Source of the DNA: PMG-095 sp037200885
GTDB taxonomy: Bacteria; Myxococcota_A; Polyangia; Polyangiales; Polyangiaceae
NCBI GenBank assembly: GCA_037200885.1
Contig: JBBCIN010000003.1
Coordinates: 2,222,445-2,286,444, forward strand
Direction: 5' to 3'
DNA length: 64,000 nucleotides
Positions 35,396 through 44,362 of the stretch are shown here, one piece after another. Numbering within the stretch: the first letter of the stretch is position 1; the number at the start of each line of letters is the position of its first letter. Made by a program: the position numbers and the translations under genes. The notes below the pieces were generated by a model. The model worked only from the letters and a program-made list of their open reading frames with translations. It searched no databases and was not told the DNA's origin.

Positions 35396-36325
35396 ATGCG
35401 CGTTCTTCCGGCACTACTGCTCGTGCTCGGCGCCTGCGACCGAACGACGTCGCCGAGCGCCGTAACGAAGGCTGCATCAGCGCCAGAAGCGGCGAGCGCC
35501 GTCGCCCTGCCGCCGAGCGCCGCGACCACGGAGCCGCTCGCTATCCCGGCGGCTCAGATCTTTCAGCCGAGCGGGTTAGAGGCGGGGGAGCGGCGACCGC
35601 TGTTGATTTTCTTGCACGGCCTGGGCGCATCCGGCAAAGCCGCCTTCGACGTGCTGCACTTGGCGGCATTCGGCGCACGAGAGCGCGTGTTCGTACTCGC
35701 GCCAGATGGCAGCTTCGATCGCCAGAGGCGCCAGTTTTGGAATGCCGGCACCGCTTGCTGCAATTTCGATCATCAGGAAGTCGACGACGTGGCGCGCCTC
35801 GGTCAGCTGATCGATACCTGGCGCGCGCGACCGGACGTCGATTCGACCCGCATCTATCTGATGGGCCACTCCAATGGCGGCTTCATGACCGAACGCCTCG
35901 TCTGCGCGCTCGGCGACCGCATCACTGCGGCCGCCAGCATGTCTGGAGCTGCACCGCCCGCCGAGCAGGCGTGTGCGCCGGCGAAATCGCTGACGCTGTT
36001 GGAAGTGCGCGGGGATGCCGATGACATAGTCCGCTACCGAGGCGGCAGCGTCTTCGACTCTGCGCAGTTGGCACAATTTCCAAGCGCGGAGCAGGGCTTT
36101 CGGCAGTGGGGCAAACGGCTTGGCTGCACCGGCGCCGCGCAGCCCGCGCCCGATCGCGATCTCGATGCGCAGTTGCCTGGCTCCGAGACGCACGTCGAGC
36201 GCTACGCGAACTGCGCGTCGGGCAGCGTCGAGTTGTGGACGGTGCGCGGCGGCGGTCACTACGTCGGCACCAGGCAACAAGCATTCCAGGAAATTTGGCA
36301 GTTTCTCTCGATGCACCACTCATGA
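35396..36325 (+). CDS. LpqC/PHB-depolymerase-like esterase lipoprotein
   Basis: A 309-residue predicted lipoprotein (signal ending LVLGAC) with an alpha/beta-hydrolase fold of the LpqC/feruloyl-esterase type. The oxyanion region is LLIFLHGLGASG, the nucleophile Ser lies in LMGHSNGGFMTE, an Asp follows in VRGDADDIVRY, and the catalytic His is in GGGHYVGTR. Cys pairs such as GTACCNFD are typical of secreted members. It likely cleaves ester bonds of polymers or aromatic esters outside the cell. ATG at 35396 is chosen because it starts the signal peptide. The stop overlaps an ATG that could start the next open frame. Confidence 0.87.
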   Translation: MRVLPALLLVLGACDRTTSPSAVTKAASAPEAASAVALPPSAATTEPLAIPAAQIFQPSGLEAGERRPLLIFLHGLGASGKAAFDVLHLAAFGARERVFVLAPDGSFDRQRRQFWNAGTACCNFDHQEVDDVARLGQLIDTWRARPDVDSTRIYLMGHSNGGFMTERLVCALGDRITAAASMSGAAPPAEQACAPAKSLTLLEVRGDADDIVRYRGGSVFDSAQLAQFPSAEQGFRQWGKRLGCTGAAQPAPDRDLDAQLPGSETHVERYANCASGSVELWTVRGGGHYVGTRQQAFQEIWQFLSMHHS

Positions 36326-36441
36326 TCCGCGCTCCGCGGCACGGCGCCCAATCGTTGGCTTCTCCATGGCAGGCTGCCCGGTCGATGCAGGCGGATTCGG
36401 TTACCACCGCACTCACGAGCCGTGTGCTATGTGCGAAAGCC

Positions 36442-36990
36442 GTGACCACTCGTCCGTTTTTCGAAATCCTCGCGGGCGCCACGCTGCTGGCGCTCACCGC
36501 GTGCAACGGCGAGACAGCCGTTCGCCCACTCAGTCCGCACGCGGAACGGGTTCGCGTCGAGAGCGGCGATCCACCAGCCGGAGCGACGCCGCTCGGGCCG
36601 ATCGAAGTGAGCGACGGGGACCGCTGCAGCTTGACCGGCGATCGCGGCACGCTCGCAGGTGCAACCGCGTTGCTCAAGGAGTCAGCGCTTCATCGCGGCG
36701 CCAACTTCGTCAAGGTGACCAAGGTGACCGAGCCCTACGCCGGGCATGACTGCTATCATCGCGAATTCAAGATCGAAGGGCTCAGCTATCGTCTCGCGGA
36801 TGCGCCAATCGTCGCCACCGCCGCTCCCGCTGCACCCCCGGAGCCGCCGGCCGCCGTCTGTACCCCGATTTGCTCGCCAGGTTACGCGTGCGAAGCCGGA
36901 GTCTGCCGCGCGCTGTGTAACCCGGCCTGCGGCGCAGACCAAGTCTGCCGCGTCGACCGCGTGTGCGTCCCCGCCAGCGCTGCGCCCTAG
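36442..36990 (+). CDS. DUF4156-like lipoprotein with Cys-rich tail
   Basis: A 182-residue lipoprotein. GTG at 36442 gives a compact signal peptide ending LLALTAC; ATG at 36322 (overlapping the esterase stop) would add 40 unlikely residues. The first domain, ERVRVESGDPPAGATPLGPIEV then LKESALHRGANFVKV, resembles DUF4156/RcsF-like lipoproteins. The C-terminal tail CTPICSPGYACEAGVCRALC is a small knot-like module also present in the lipoprotein at 54167-54562. Function unknown; envelope location expected. Confidence 0.75.
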   Translation: MTTRPFFEILAGATLLALTACNGETAVRPLSPHAERVRVESGDPPAGATPLGPIEVSDGDRCSLTGDRGTLAGATALLKESALHRGANFVKVTKVTEPYAGHDCYHREFKIEGLSYRLADAPIVATAAPAAPPEPPAAVCTPICSPGYACEAGVCRALCNPACGADQVCRVDRVCVPASAAP

Positions 36991-37025
36991 CGCATTCTGA
37001 TCGAGCAACGGAAGAGCTCACGCCC

Positions 37026-37820
37026 ATGGATGCGCCCCGCGACTACTCGACGATCAGCCCCTCGGCCCTGTCACTCTTACTGATGAAGTCCGGGTCATCG
37101 ATTGCCTTCGCCAAGCAAGCAGCGGCCCTGCTCTGGAACGATGCGGTACCCGACGAGCTGGCGCACGCGATGACCGCCGAGAATGCTCGACGACGACTGC
37201 GGCACTTCGAGAACCGCTACCGAAGTCTGGATCGCTTGCTGCTTTCTGCGGGCTGCCTGAATGTGCTGGAATTTGGCTCTGGATTGTCGTTCCGCGGCCT
37301 CGAGCTGGCTCGCACCGGCCCAACTCATTACGTGGATACGGACCTGCCGGCGCTGGCCGCGCTCAAAGCCGAGCTCGTGGCGCGGCTTCACCCCGCGCCA
37401 CTCGCGGGAACGCTGCGCGTGCAGGCCCTCGACGCGCTAGACGGCGAAGCGTTCGAGAGCACGGTCGCGTCGATTCCCGACGGCCCGTTGGCAATCGCCA
37501 ACGAAGGCTTGCTCGTGTACCTGGACGAGGACGAGAAAGCACGGCTCGCTGCCAACGTGCGTGCGGCGTTGACGGCGCGCGGTGGCAGGTGGCTGACGGC
37601 CGACGTCTATCTGAGAAATCCCGGCGGGTCCGCGCCGACGGTCGGCTACGGTCGCTCGCGAGCGTTCATTGACGCGCATCGCGTCGAACAAAATAAATTC
37701 TCGGACTTTGCCGCAGCGGAGCGCTTCTTCCACGACGCGGGCTTCGAAGTCGTGGAGAAGCTCGCCCATCGACATCCGCTGCACGTCCGCGAGTCGTGGG
37801 CGCTCGCAGTTCGCGCGTAG
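37026..37820 (+). CDS. SAM-dependent methyltransferase (LCMT/O-methyltransferase-like)
   Basis: A 264-residue class I methyltransferase related to leucine carboxyl methyltransferases. The SAM motif is VLEFGSGLSFRGLELA, followed by YVDTDLPALAALKAEL and AIANEGLLVYLDEDEKARL, an arrangement found in LCM family and PpmI-like enzymes. The substrate is unknown. ATG at 37026 begins the native N terminus; upstream frame overlaps the previous gene end. Followed by repeat B copy 2. Confidence 0.85.
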   Translation: MDAPRDYSTISPSALSLLLMKSGSSIAFAKQAAALLWNDAVPDELAHAMTAENARRRLRHFENRYRSLDRLLLSAGCLNVLEFGSGLSFRGLELARTGPTHYVDTDLPALAALKAELVARLHPAPLAGTLRVQALDALDGEAFESTVASIPDGPLAIANEGLLVYLDEDEKARLAANVRAALTARGGRWLTADVYLRNPGGSAPTVGYGRSRAFIDAHRVEQNKFSDFAAAERFFHDAGFEVVEKLAHRHPLHVRESWALAVRA

Positions 37821-37835
37821 CTTTCAGCTCCGATG

Positions 37836-37948
37836 AGCCAGATTTTTTGATGGTCACCGATCGCGTCGCGAGCCGTCAAAGCCTTCGGCGTCCAAGTTCG
37901 GGAATTCAGCAGAACGCAAGGTGCGATGCGGGATCGCGATCGCCCCCG
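37836..37948. repeat. Dispersed intergenic repeat B, copy 2
   Basis: Lies in the 242-bp gap upstream of the formaldehyde dehydrogenase gene. It matches copy 1 at 11401-11512 in block order: GATTTTTTGATGGTCAC, GTCAAAGCCTTCGGCGTC, GGGAATT, and GTGCGATGCGGGATCGCGATC. It contains small palindromes (TCGCGTCGCGA, ATCGCGAT). A GGGCAC hexamer repeat follows at about 37966-37985. Confidence 0.55.
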
Positions 37949-38062
37949 CTGACGGGAGATCGGCACGGGCACGGGCACGGGCAGGAGGACGGGGCGGCGC
38001 GCGGTGCTAGGCTCGCCCCCTCGAACCGGACCGCTCACCATTTTTAGCAAGCGAGGCACTCG

Positions 38063-39172
38063 ATGGACGTTCGCGCGGCAGTAGCCAATGGCCCCCAAAC
38101 CAAACTGAGCATCGAGACCGTTCAGCTCGACGGTCCCCGCGCCGGAGAGGTATTGGTCGAAATCCGTGCGACGGGCGTTTGCCACACGGACGCTTACACC
38201 TTGTCCGGGCAAGATTCAGAAGGCATTTTCCCGAGTATCTTGGGCCACGAGGGCGCAGGGGTGGTGGTCGACCTCGGGCCCGGCGTGAAGAGCCTGAAGA
38301 AGGGCGACCACGTGATCCCGCTCTACACGCCGGAATGCCGTGAGTGCGAGTACTGTTTGAATCCGAAGACCAACCTGTGTCAGGCGATTCGCGCGACGCA
38401 GGGGAAGGGGCTGATGCCCGACGGTTCTAGCCGCTTCCGTCGCGGCGGCGAGACGCTGTATCACTACATGGGCTGCTCGACCTTCGCCAACTACACCGTG
38501 CTGCCCGAGATCGCGCTGGCCAAGATCCGGGAGGATGCTCCGTTCGACAAGGTTTGCTACATCGGCTGCGGAGTCACGACCGGCATCGGCGCAGTGATCC
38601 ACACGGCCAAGGTCGAGCCGGGCTCGAACGTGGTCGTATTCGGCTTGGGCGGCATCGGCCTGAACGTGATTCAAGGCGCGCGCCTAGTCGGTGCCAATCG
38701 AATCATCGGCGTCGACTTGAACCCCGCGCGGCGCGCGATCGCCGAGCAGTTCGGCATGACCCATTTCGTCAATCCGCGCGAAGTGGGCGCAGAGCTCGTG
38801 CCGCATCTGATCGAGCTGACGGGCGGCGGTGCTGACTACAGCTTCGAGTGCGTCGGCAACGTCGATTTGATGCGTCAAGCATTGGAATGCTGCCACAAGG
38901 GCTGGGGCGTCTCGGTGATCATCGGTGTGGCGGCCGCAGGAACCGAAATCAAGACCCGACCCTTCCAGCTGGTCACCGGTCGCGTCTGGAAGGGCTCGGC
39001 GTTCGGCGGTGCGCGCGGTCGCACCGATGTGCCCAAGATCGTCGACTGGTACATGGAGGGCAAAATCCGGATCGACGAACTGATCACACACACCCTACCC
39101 CATGAGCGCATCAACGATGCCTTCGATCTCATGCACACGGGTGAGTCGATTCGTACGGTGGTCACGTACTAG
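38063..39172 (+). CDS. frmA: S-(hydroxymethyl)glutathione dehydrogenase / class III alcohol dehydrogenase
   Basis: A 369-residue zinc-dependent class III alcohol dehydrogenase that oxidises S-hydroxymethylglutathione, the formaldehyde adduct. Catalytic zinc ligands are in ATGVCHTDAYTLSG and GHEGAGVV, the four structural-zinc Cys in ECRECEYCLNPKTNLC, and the NAD fold in VVVFGLGGIGLNVIQGARLVGA. The C-terminal GSAFGGARGRTDVPK is class-III specific. No S-formylglutathione hydrolase or FrmR regulator is adjacent, so the detoxification route is completed elsewhere. Confidence 0.96.
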   Translation: MDVRAAVANGPQTKLSIETVQLDGPRAGEVLVEIRATGVCHTDAYTLSGQDSEGIFPSILGHEGAGVVVDLGPGVKSLKKGDHVIPLYTPECRECEYCLNPKTNLCQAIRATQGKGLMPDGSSRFRRGGETLYHYMGCSTFANYTVLPEIALAKIREDAPFDKVCYIGCGVTTGIGAVIHTAKVEPGSNVVVFGLGGIGLNVIQGARLVGANRIIGVDLNPARRAIAEQFGMTHFVNPREVGAELVPHLIELTGGGADYSFECVGNVDLMRQALECCHKGWGVSVIIGVAAAGTEIKTRPFQLVTGRVWKGSAFGGARGRTDVPKIVDWYMEGKIRIDELITHTLPHERINDAFDLMHTGESIRTVVTY

Positions 39173-39274
39173 TCGGTAGCGCGCGGACCTGACCTCCAAG
39201 TGGTTCGCCGAACGCGATGGACCGCGCGCACTCTTAAACCTGGGCCTGGTTGACCGTTTCATGCTCGAGAGAGC

Positions 39275-39637
39275 ATGGCGCAACAGGCACACCGAGATAC
39301 CGACGAGCGCTTCAACGAGTTGAGTGACAAGGACGCCTTCTGGGGGCCACTCCTCGTATTCAGACCCGAGAAAAAGCGCTGCATTAGCAGCTTTCGCGCG
39401 CTGACGATGGCCGCCACACTGGGCGGCTTCTACGGCATGTTGCTGAACTTGGCGCTAGCGCTGATCTGCCGGCACACCGTACACCGCACGCCCGCCGTGC
39501 ACATGATGCCCTCGATCCTGACCCTGACCTACTTCGTCGCCTTCCAGCTCAGCCTCGGACCGGCTTGGAATCGCCGCGCCAAGCTGATGGTGCGACGCGA
39601 CGGCTATCTGCAGAGCATCGCCCGTACGGAGCGCTGA
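39275..39637 (+). CDS. Small membrane protein of unknown function
   Basis: A 120-residue protein with a charged N-terminal stretch containing a WGPLLVFRPEKKRC motif and two hydrophobic segments (about residues 43-65 and 78-96), suggesting a small inner-membrane protein. ATG at 39275 follows a GAGAG sequence. No family recognised. Codon use is like its neighbours. Confidence 0.6.
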   Translation: MAQQAHRDTDERFNELSDKDAFWGPLLVFRPEKKRCISSFRALTMAATLGGFYGMLLNLALALICRHTVHRTPAVHMMPSILTLTYFVAFQLSLGPAWNRRAKLMVRRDGYLQSIARTER

Positions 39638-39687
39638 CATTTTCGCTGCCGGCGCTGCGCGTGGACCGAGCCGTTGGGCGCAAAAAA

Positions 39688-39734
39688 GTGCGGAGGGGGA
39701 GACGCTTGCAGCGTCCCTGCCCTCCCCTCCGCAC
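39688..39734 (-). terminator. Intrinsic terminator (distal of two)
   Basis: GTGCGGAGGGG (39688-39698) pairs perfectly with CCCCTCCGCAC (39724-39734). An inner stem GACGC/GCGTC (39701-39715) sits in the loop. On the minus strand the hairpin is followed by TTTTTT (39682-39687), fitting a second terminator for the permease transcript. Confidence 0.75.
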
Positions 39735-39770
39735 CCCGGAGTGTTGCTCTCGTATCGATCGATTCAAAAA

Positions 39771-39802
39771 AGCGCGGAGGAGCGTCCCTTCCCCTCCGCG
39801 CT
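39771..39802 (-). terminator. Intrinsic terminator after permease gene
   Basis: AGCGCGGAGG (39771-39780) pairs with CCTCCGCGCT (39793-39802) across a 12-nt loop. On the minus strand the stem runs into a T tract (39766-39771), 22 bp after the permease stop. A classic Rho-independent terminator. Confidence 0.85.
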
Positions 39803-39823
39803 AAGCCTGTGCGACGTGCGACG

Positions 39824-41410
39824 CTACTCGGCCGCCACCGCTTCGCCGTGCGCCTCGTGATGCTCCTCTTGCGGCGCACTCACCGTCGCGAACTTCGCGC
39901 AGCCGAAGAGCACCCCGGCCGCGCCGAGGTAAGCGACGGTCATCAGCGGTGATTGATTGATACCGATGGCTTCACCGTGCATGAAGCCGAAAAAGGTGAG
40001 CCCAGCCGCCGCCGCTGCGAAGGCCGCCGCCTTGCTGAAGGCCCGGTCGATGATGAAGGAGGCGATCGCGCCCAGCATCAAGCCACCGAGAATCGACCCG
40101 CCACCCATCACCGTGAGGCCCTTGTAGAGCACGCCCATTTGGCCGAGCTTGTCGAAGCCAACCGCCGCGGCGTTGGTGCCCGCGGCCCCAAGTGAGTTGT
40201 CGATCAAGATCTTTCCCCACGCGGCAAGATGCGGAGTGAGCGCCAGCACGATCGCGGGAGCGTGGGATTTGGGGCTCTCTTGAAACGCCTGCGAGCCAAT
40301 CAGCATGCCGATGTAGAGCAAGATGGGCGAGATCGCCACGACCGGGATCAGCGCGACAATCACCGAGATGATGCCGAACCAAGCCAGGATGATCACCGTA
40401 ATGCCCGTGGCCGCGGAGTAGCCGATACGACCACCCATCGACTTCCATCCGGGGTGACCGATGTACACGGCATTGATGAAGGGATTGCCCATGCAGCAAC
40501 CGATCAAGCTGACGACGCCGTCAGCCGTGAGCACGCGGGTAGTGGGGAAGCTGTCACCGGCGATCGCCGCGCTCTCCACGTTGTCGAGTGCTTCCACCAA
40601 GTCGTAGATACCGAACGGGATGGCGGTGACCAAGATCGTACCCAGGAACTGAAAACCCGAGAACACGTGACCGAACGCCGGGAGCGGAATCGAAAATCCG
40701 AAGTTCGCGAACGAGTCAGTCAGGTTCTTGGCCGACATGCCGCCGAAGTTGTAACCGAGCGCGGTCGAGCTCCAAGCGATCAGGCTGCCTGCCGCGATCG
40801 CGACCAAGCCGGCCGGGATGCCCTTGTAGTAGCGCACGCCACCGAACCAGCTGACGAGAATGATGGTGAAGCAGACCAAGCCGATCACCGGTGTCATGAA
40901 CATCTCCAGCGCTGGGCGCATCGAGATGAAGGAGACGGACACACCCGCCAAGGTACCGAGCAAGGCCGCGCGCGGCGTGATCTTGCGAATCACCGGGGCG
41001 ATGAAGCCGCCCGCCATCAACACGAAGCTCTGCACGAACACCCAGCACAAGCCGGCCTCCCAGCCCTTGATTGGGTCACCGGTCTTGAGCGCGATCGGCA
41101 GCATGATCACGAACACGACGACGAACATGTGTGGCACACTGATGCCGGACGGCAACGCGCAGACGTCCTTCCGGCCAGTCTTCTTGGCCAAGTTGTACGC
41201 TAGACGCGCGTAATACATCGTGCTGAGCGCCATCATCAAGCCGGTCGCGGGCAGGATGCGGCCGAACACGATGTTGTCGGGCATCTTGAGGACGAACCTC
41301 AAGAGTCCGGTGAGCACTAGCAAATTGACCAGGATGTTGGTGCCAAATCCGAAGTAGGCATTCCAATCACCTGGGGTCCACAGCTTTGGTTTCGCACTTT
41401 CAGTCGTCAT
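39824..41410 (-). CDS. NCS2-type nucleobase permease
   Basis: A 528-residue membrane protein with about 12-14 hydrophobic segments and family features of xanthine/uracil/vitamin C permeases: GFGTNILVNLLVLTGLL at the N terminus, an AGGFIAPVIRKITPRAALLG segment, IPFGIYDLVEALDNVESA, and INAVYIGHPGWKSMGGRIGYSA. It likely imports purines or uracil by proton symport, which fits the two nucleobase-degradation operons in this window. A LysR-type regulator gene lies 246 bp upstream in the same orientation, and two tandem terminators lie downstream. Substrate cannot be read from sequence. A GGAGA precedes the ATG at 41410. Confidence 0.85.
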   Translation of the reverse strand: MTTESAKPKLWTPGDWNAYFGFGTNILVNLLVLTGLLRFVLKMPDNIVFGRILPATGLMMALSTMYYARLAYNLAKKTGRKDVCALPSGISVPHMFVVVFVIMLPIALKTGDPIKGWEAGLCWVFVQSFVLMAGGFIAPVIRKITPRAALLGTLAGVSVSFISMRPALEMFMTPVIGLVCFTIILVSWFGGVRYYKGIPAGLVAIAAGSLIAWSSTALGYNFGGMSAKNLTDSFANFGFSIPLPAFGHVFSGFQFLGTILVTAIPFGIYDLVEALDNVESAAIAGDSFPTTRVLTADGVVSLIGCCMGNPFINAVYIGHPGWKSMGGRIGYSAATGITVIILAWFGIISVIVALIPVVAISPILLYIGMLIGSQAFQESPKSHAPAIVLALTPHLAAWGKILIDNSLGAAGTNAAAVGFDKLGQMGVLYKGLTVMGGGSILGGLMLGAIASFIIDRAFSKAAAFAAAAAGLTFFGFMHGEAIGINQSPLMTVAYLGAAGVLFGCAKFATVSAPQEEHHEAHGEAVAAE

Positions 41411-41656
41411 CGCTTTGATCTCCGTTCGTATGGCGCGTGGGCGCCTACGCTTCTGGATTGTTTCGAAGCGTTTTCATCTACTGGGCGTGGTGCACTCGGT
41501 CGAGAGCGCACGAATCACTACGATGGCGATCTACGCGCGCGGCTCGCGATCTGTCTAGCGCCAATAACCGCACGCACTGCTCTCAAAATCAGAGCACTCT
41601 CGCGATCAGCGGAATCAGCAGCAGCTTTGTCTTCGATTCGAGCCGTCGAGTGCGGG

Positions 41657-42640
41657 TCAGAGGTCGTCGAAGACGGCGATCAATTGTTCGGCAAAGGATG
41701 CGGCGGCCACCGGTAACACGCGACCGCGACGACTCGCGAGACGTAGGCTCGCTTGTTGCAATTCGGGATCGGTGAGCGGGATGGAGATCATTCCCGAAAC
41801 ATCCGGCTTCTTTCCAATGTGAAATGAGAAGCATAGACCATTGCTGGCTCGAGCGAACATCTTGGTGGTCTCGATTGAGTTGGAGACCAGCGCCGGCTCG
41901 AATCGAATCGAGTGGCGACGCAAGGACATATCCATCAACGCGCGCGCGGCCAACGTCTCGTCCGGCATCGCGATTGGATACGCGACACACTCGCTCAGAC
42001 GCACTTGGGTACGCGACGCCAGCGGATGCTCGGGCGTCACGAGCACGCACAGCGGCTGGAAAGTCTCCGCCAAAATCACCATTTCCGGATCGTCATTGAG
42101 CTCGTGCGTCAGAATCAGCTCCACCTTGTCGCGCAGCAGTGCCGCGGCGATCTCCTTGGGCCCGCCGACCCGCACCGAGAAGCCGACCCCCGGATGTCGA
42201 CCGTGATATTCGGCAATCGCATCCGGCAGCATGCGGCCAGTCACGGACTCTGCAACTGCGATGTGCACGCGACCGTGCACCAAGCCCCGCAGTCCATCGA
42301 TCTGTGCCTCGACCAGGCGAAGCTCCTTGAGCGAGCGGCGCACGTACGCGAGCAAGAGCTCACCCGCCGCCGTCGCGCGCACTCCACGCGGTAGGCGCTC
42401 GAACAGCGGTGAGCCGACCTCCGCTTCGAGGTCGAGGACCCGCCGGTTCAGGGCGGATGAGGCGATGTGCAGCGCTTCGGCGGCCTTGCGGATCGAACCA
42501 TGATGAGCGACCGCGTCGAGGTAGGAGAAGATAGTCGGCGGCTGGAGACGCCACGATGGGGGCTCGGTACCCGCAGCTGCTGCACGCACCGATAGAGGGG
42601 GCGCTCCCTTGTCGGAACGGTCAGCAGATTTGCGAGTCAC
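41657..42640 (-). CDS. LysR-type transcriptional regulator
   Basis: A 327-residue LysR regulator. The winged helix is at about residues 35-95 (YLDAVAHHGSIRKAAEALHI, then ALNRRVLDLEAEVGSPLFERL), followed by the periplasmic-binding-like effector domain (VHIAVAESVTGRMLPDAIAEY). It is upstream of and co-directional with the NCS2 permease gene, so it may control nucleobase uptake; the ligand is unknown. A GTG start with a polar 28-residue extension is used. The 246-bp gap to the permease (41411-41656) holds no further gene that I can see. Confidence 0.88.
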   Translation of the reverse strand: MTRKSADRSDKGAPPLSVRAAAAGTEPPSWRLQPPTIFSYLDAVAHHGSIRKAAEALHIASSALNRRVLDLEAEVGSPLFERLPRGVRATAAGELLLAYVRRSLKELRLVEAQIDGLRGLVHGRVHIAVAESVTGRMLPDAIAEYHGRHPGVGFSVRVGGPKEIAAALLRDKVELILTHELNDDPEMVILAETFQPLCVLVTPEHPLASRTQVRLSECVAYPIAMPDETLAARALMDMSLRRHSIRFEPALVSNSIETTKMFARASNGLCFSFHIGKKPDVSGMISIPLTDPELQQASLRLASRRGRVLPVAAASFAEQLIAVFDDL

Positions 42641-42702
42641 GGTTCGGGGTAGAATGCCGCGAAGCGTGCGCGGGGTCTATGGGAGCCCAGGTCGGGTCGG
42701 CA

Positions 42703-42718
42703 CTTTTGCGCGCAAAAG
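42703..42718. promoter_or_regulatory. Perfect 16-bp palindrome upstream of BON lipoprotein
   Basis: CTTTTGCGCGCAAAAG is a perfect palindrome in the 309-bp divergent gap between the LysR gene and the BON-domain lipoprotein gene. Its position fits an operator. A second inverted repeat, CCCCGA-AATA-TCGGGG, lies at 42823-42838. The binding protein is unknown. Confidence 0.4.
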
Positions 42719-42949
42719 GCGCAAACGCGACCCGTTGTGACTGGATGCCTCGACGCATCGCGCTCGCGCCGCATGCACGCGAGTCGCGACAATGCGGCCA
42801 CGCCCGATCCCAGCCGAAATCACCCCGAAATATCGGGGGCTGCTGCAAGCTCGTGTTGGTCTGCTTATTGCTGATTGGAGTTCGCTTCGTCGCAGCGTGC
42901 CACGCCGCTGGTTTGAGCGCGCGGAGCGAGAAGTAAGAAAGGAACAACC

Positions 42950-43555
42950 ATGAGGCATCTCGGATTATTTTTGATCGGGTCGCTCGCGATGGCGGCGTGT
43001 GCGTCGAACAACACACCACCCGCCGCCTCGTCGGGCACGGTGGCGGAGGCCACCAACGAACCCAACCGCGGACCGGACTTTGCGCCCGCATCGTCGGATG
43101 GGCTCGCCACCGCCACCGCGGAGAAGCGAAACAACCCCAACCCGACGCAGCCTGCGCCGTCGCTCGATGCTCCGCGTTATGAAGCCGACGCAACCGTCAA
43201 TCCGACTACGGCTAACGCGGCCGCGGCCCCGACGGATCGCTCATCGGCGCCCAACATGGACGCCGATAACTCGCGCGTCAACCAGCGCGATCGCAACAGC
43301 GCCACCCTCACCCCGATGGATCAGGGTTCCAGCGCCTCGGATCGCAACATCACTCAGCAGATCCGAAAGGATCTGATGAAAGACAAGTCGCTGTCGTTCA
43401 CGGCCAAGAACGTCAAAATCATCACCATCGGCGGCAAGGTTACGCTGCGCGGTCCGGTGAAGTCCGAGGCTGAACGCAGCGCGATCGAAGCCGCGGCAAG
43501 GCGAGCGGTGGGAGACGGCGCGCAAGTGGATAGTCAGTTGGAAATCAGCAAGTGA
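42950..43555 (+). CDS. BON-domain lipoprotein
   Basis: A 201-residue lipoprotein (signal ending LAMAAC). A roughly 100-residue low-complexity Asn/Pro/Ala-rich linker follows, then a single BON domain at the C terminus (NITQQIRKDLMKDKSLSF, then VKIITIGGKVTLRGPVKSEAE). BON domains bind membranes or phospholipids and occur in OsmY-like stress proteins. The ATG at 42950 follows an AAGGAACAACC. It is 23 bp upstream of a glycine-rich stress protein in the same direction, forming a likely envelope-stress pair. Confidence 0.88.
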   Translation: MRHLGLFLIGSLAMAACASNNTPPAASSGTVAEATNEPNRGPDFAPASSDGLATATAEKRNNPNPTQPAPSLDAPRYEADATVNPTTANAAAAPTDRSSAPNMDADNSRVNQRDRNSATLTPMDQGSSASDRNITQQIRKDLMKDKSLSFTAKNVKIITIGGKVTLRGPVKSEAERSAIEAAARRAVGDGAQVDSQLEISK

Positions 43556-43578
43556 ACTGAGCACAGAAGGACAGCACC

Positions 43579-44124
43579 ATGAAAAAGTCAGTGATTGGTA
43601 TCGTTGAAACGCAGATTCAGGCCGAACGTATCGTCGAACAGTTGCAACAGGGGGGCATCGCCTCGGGCGATATCTCGGTGTTGTTTCCCGACAAGCGCGG
43701 CAGCAAAGACTTTGCTCACGAGCACAACACGAAAGCCCCCGAGGGCGCCGTGGCTGGCATCGGCGCCGGCGGCGTGGTCGGTGGCACGCTCGGGTTGCTT
43801 GCCGGGATCGGCGCTCTGGCTATCCCCGGCGTGGGCCCGCTGATCGCCGCCGGACCGCTGATGGCGACGCTCAGCGGCGTGGCCGCAGGCGCGGCCGTCG
43901 GTGGCATTGCCGGTGGCCTGATCGGTTTGGGCGTACCCGAGTACGAGGCCAAGAGTTACGAAGGTAAGATCAGGAGCGGGAACATCCTGATTGCGGTTCA
44001 CACCGAAAATGGTGAAACCGAGAAGCGCACGAAGCAGATCTTCGAAGCGAACGACGCGCACGACATCGCCGTCACCGGCGACGCCGCCGTACCGAAGAAA
44101 GCCGAGCAAGTCTCGCGTTATTGA
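43579..44124 (+). CDS. Glycine-zipper stress protein (YflT/DUF1269-like N terminus)
   Basis: A 181-residue protein. The N-terminal SVIGIVETQIQAERIVEQLQ resembles general stress protein 17M/YflT-type domains. The middle is a hydrophobic glycine-rich region (about residues 55-120, AGIGAGGVVGGTLGLLAGIG and GAAVGGIAGGLIGLGV) able to insert in membranes, and the C terminus is VAVHTENGETEKRTKQIFE-like (ILIAVHTENGE seen). This family is often osmotic or oxidative-stress induced. It follows the BON lipoprotein closely, supporting a shared stress role. Precise function unknown. Confidence 0.8.
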   Translation: MKKSVIGIVETQIQAERIVEQLQQGGIASGDISVLFPDKRGSKDFAHEHNTKAPEGAVAGIGAGGVVGGTLGLLAGIGALAIPGVGPLIAAGPLMATLSGVAAGAAVGGIAGGLIGLGVPEYEAKSYEGKIRSGNILIAVHTENGETEKRTKQIFEANDAHDIAVTGDAAVPKKAEQVSRY

Positions 44125-44362
44125 GTGGAGCTCGAGACAGCGGGTGCCCGCTTCGGCGCGGCGCCCGCTGCTTCGCACGTTTCGAGCTCGTCGTTGCGTA
44201 AAGCAGTGCCAGAGTGACTAGCGACAGCACGGTTCCGTAGAATATCAGTCGCCCTTTCGAGCCTTTGAATCGCCGGCACGGGAGTGAGCTATTCCCGGCG
44301 GAGCTATGGTACGATTCTGAGTGCCCGCGTCGATCGACCCGCCAGCGGAACAGGAGGCAATC

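Noticed and set aside
37966..37985. GGGCAC hexamer tandem repeat upstream of frmA
   Set aside because: Only about three copies; not long enough to treat as a functional repeat.
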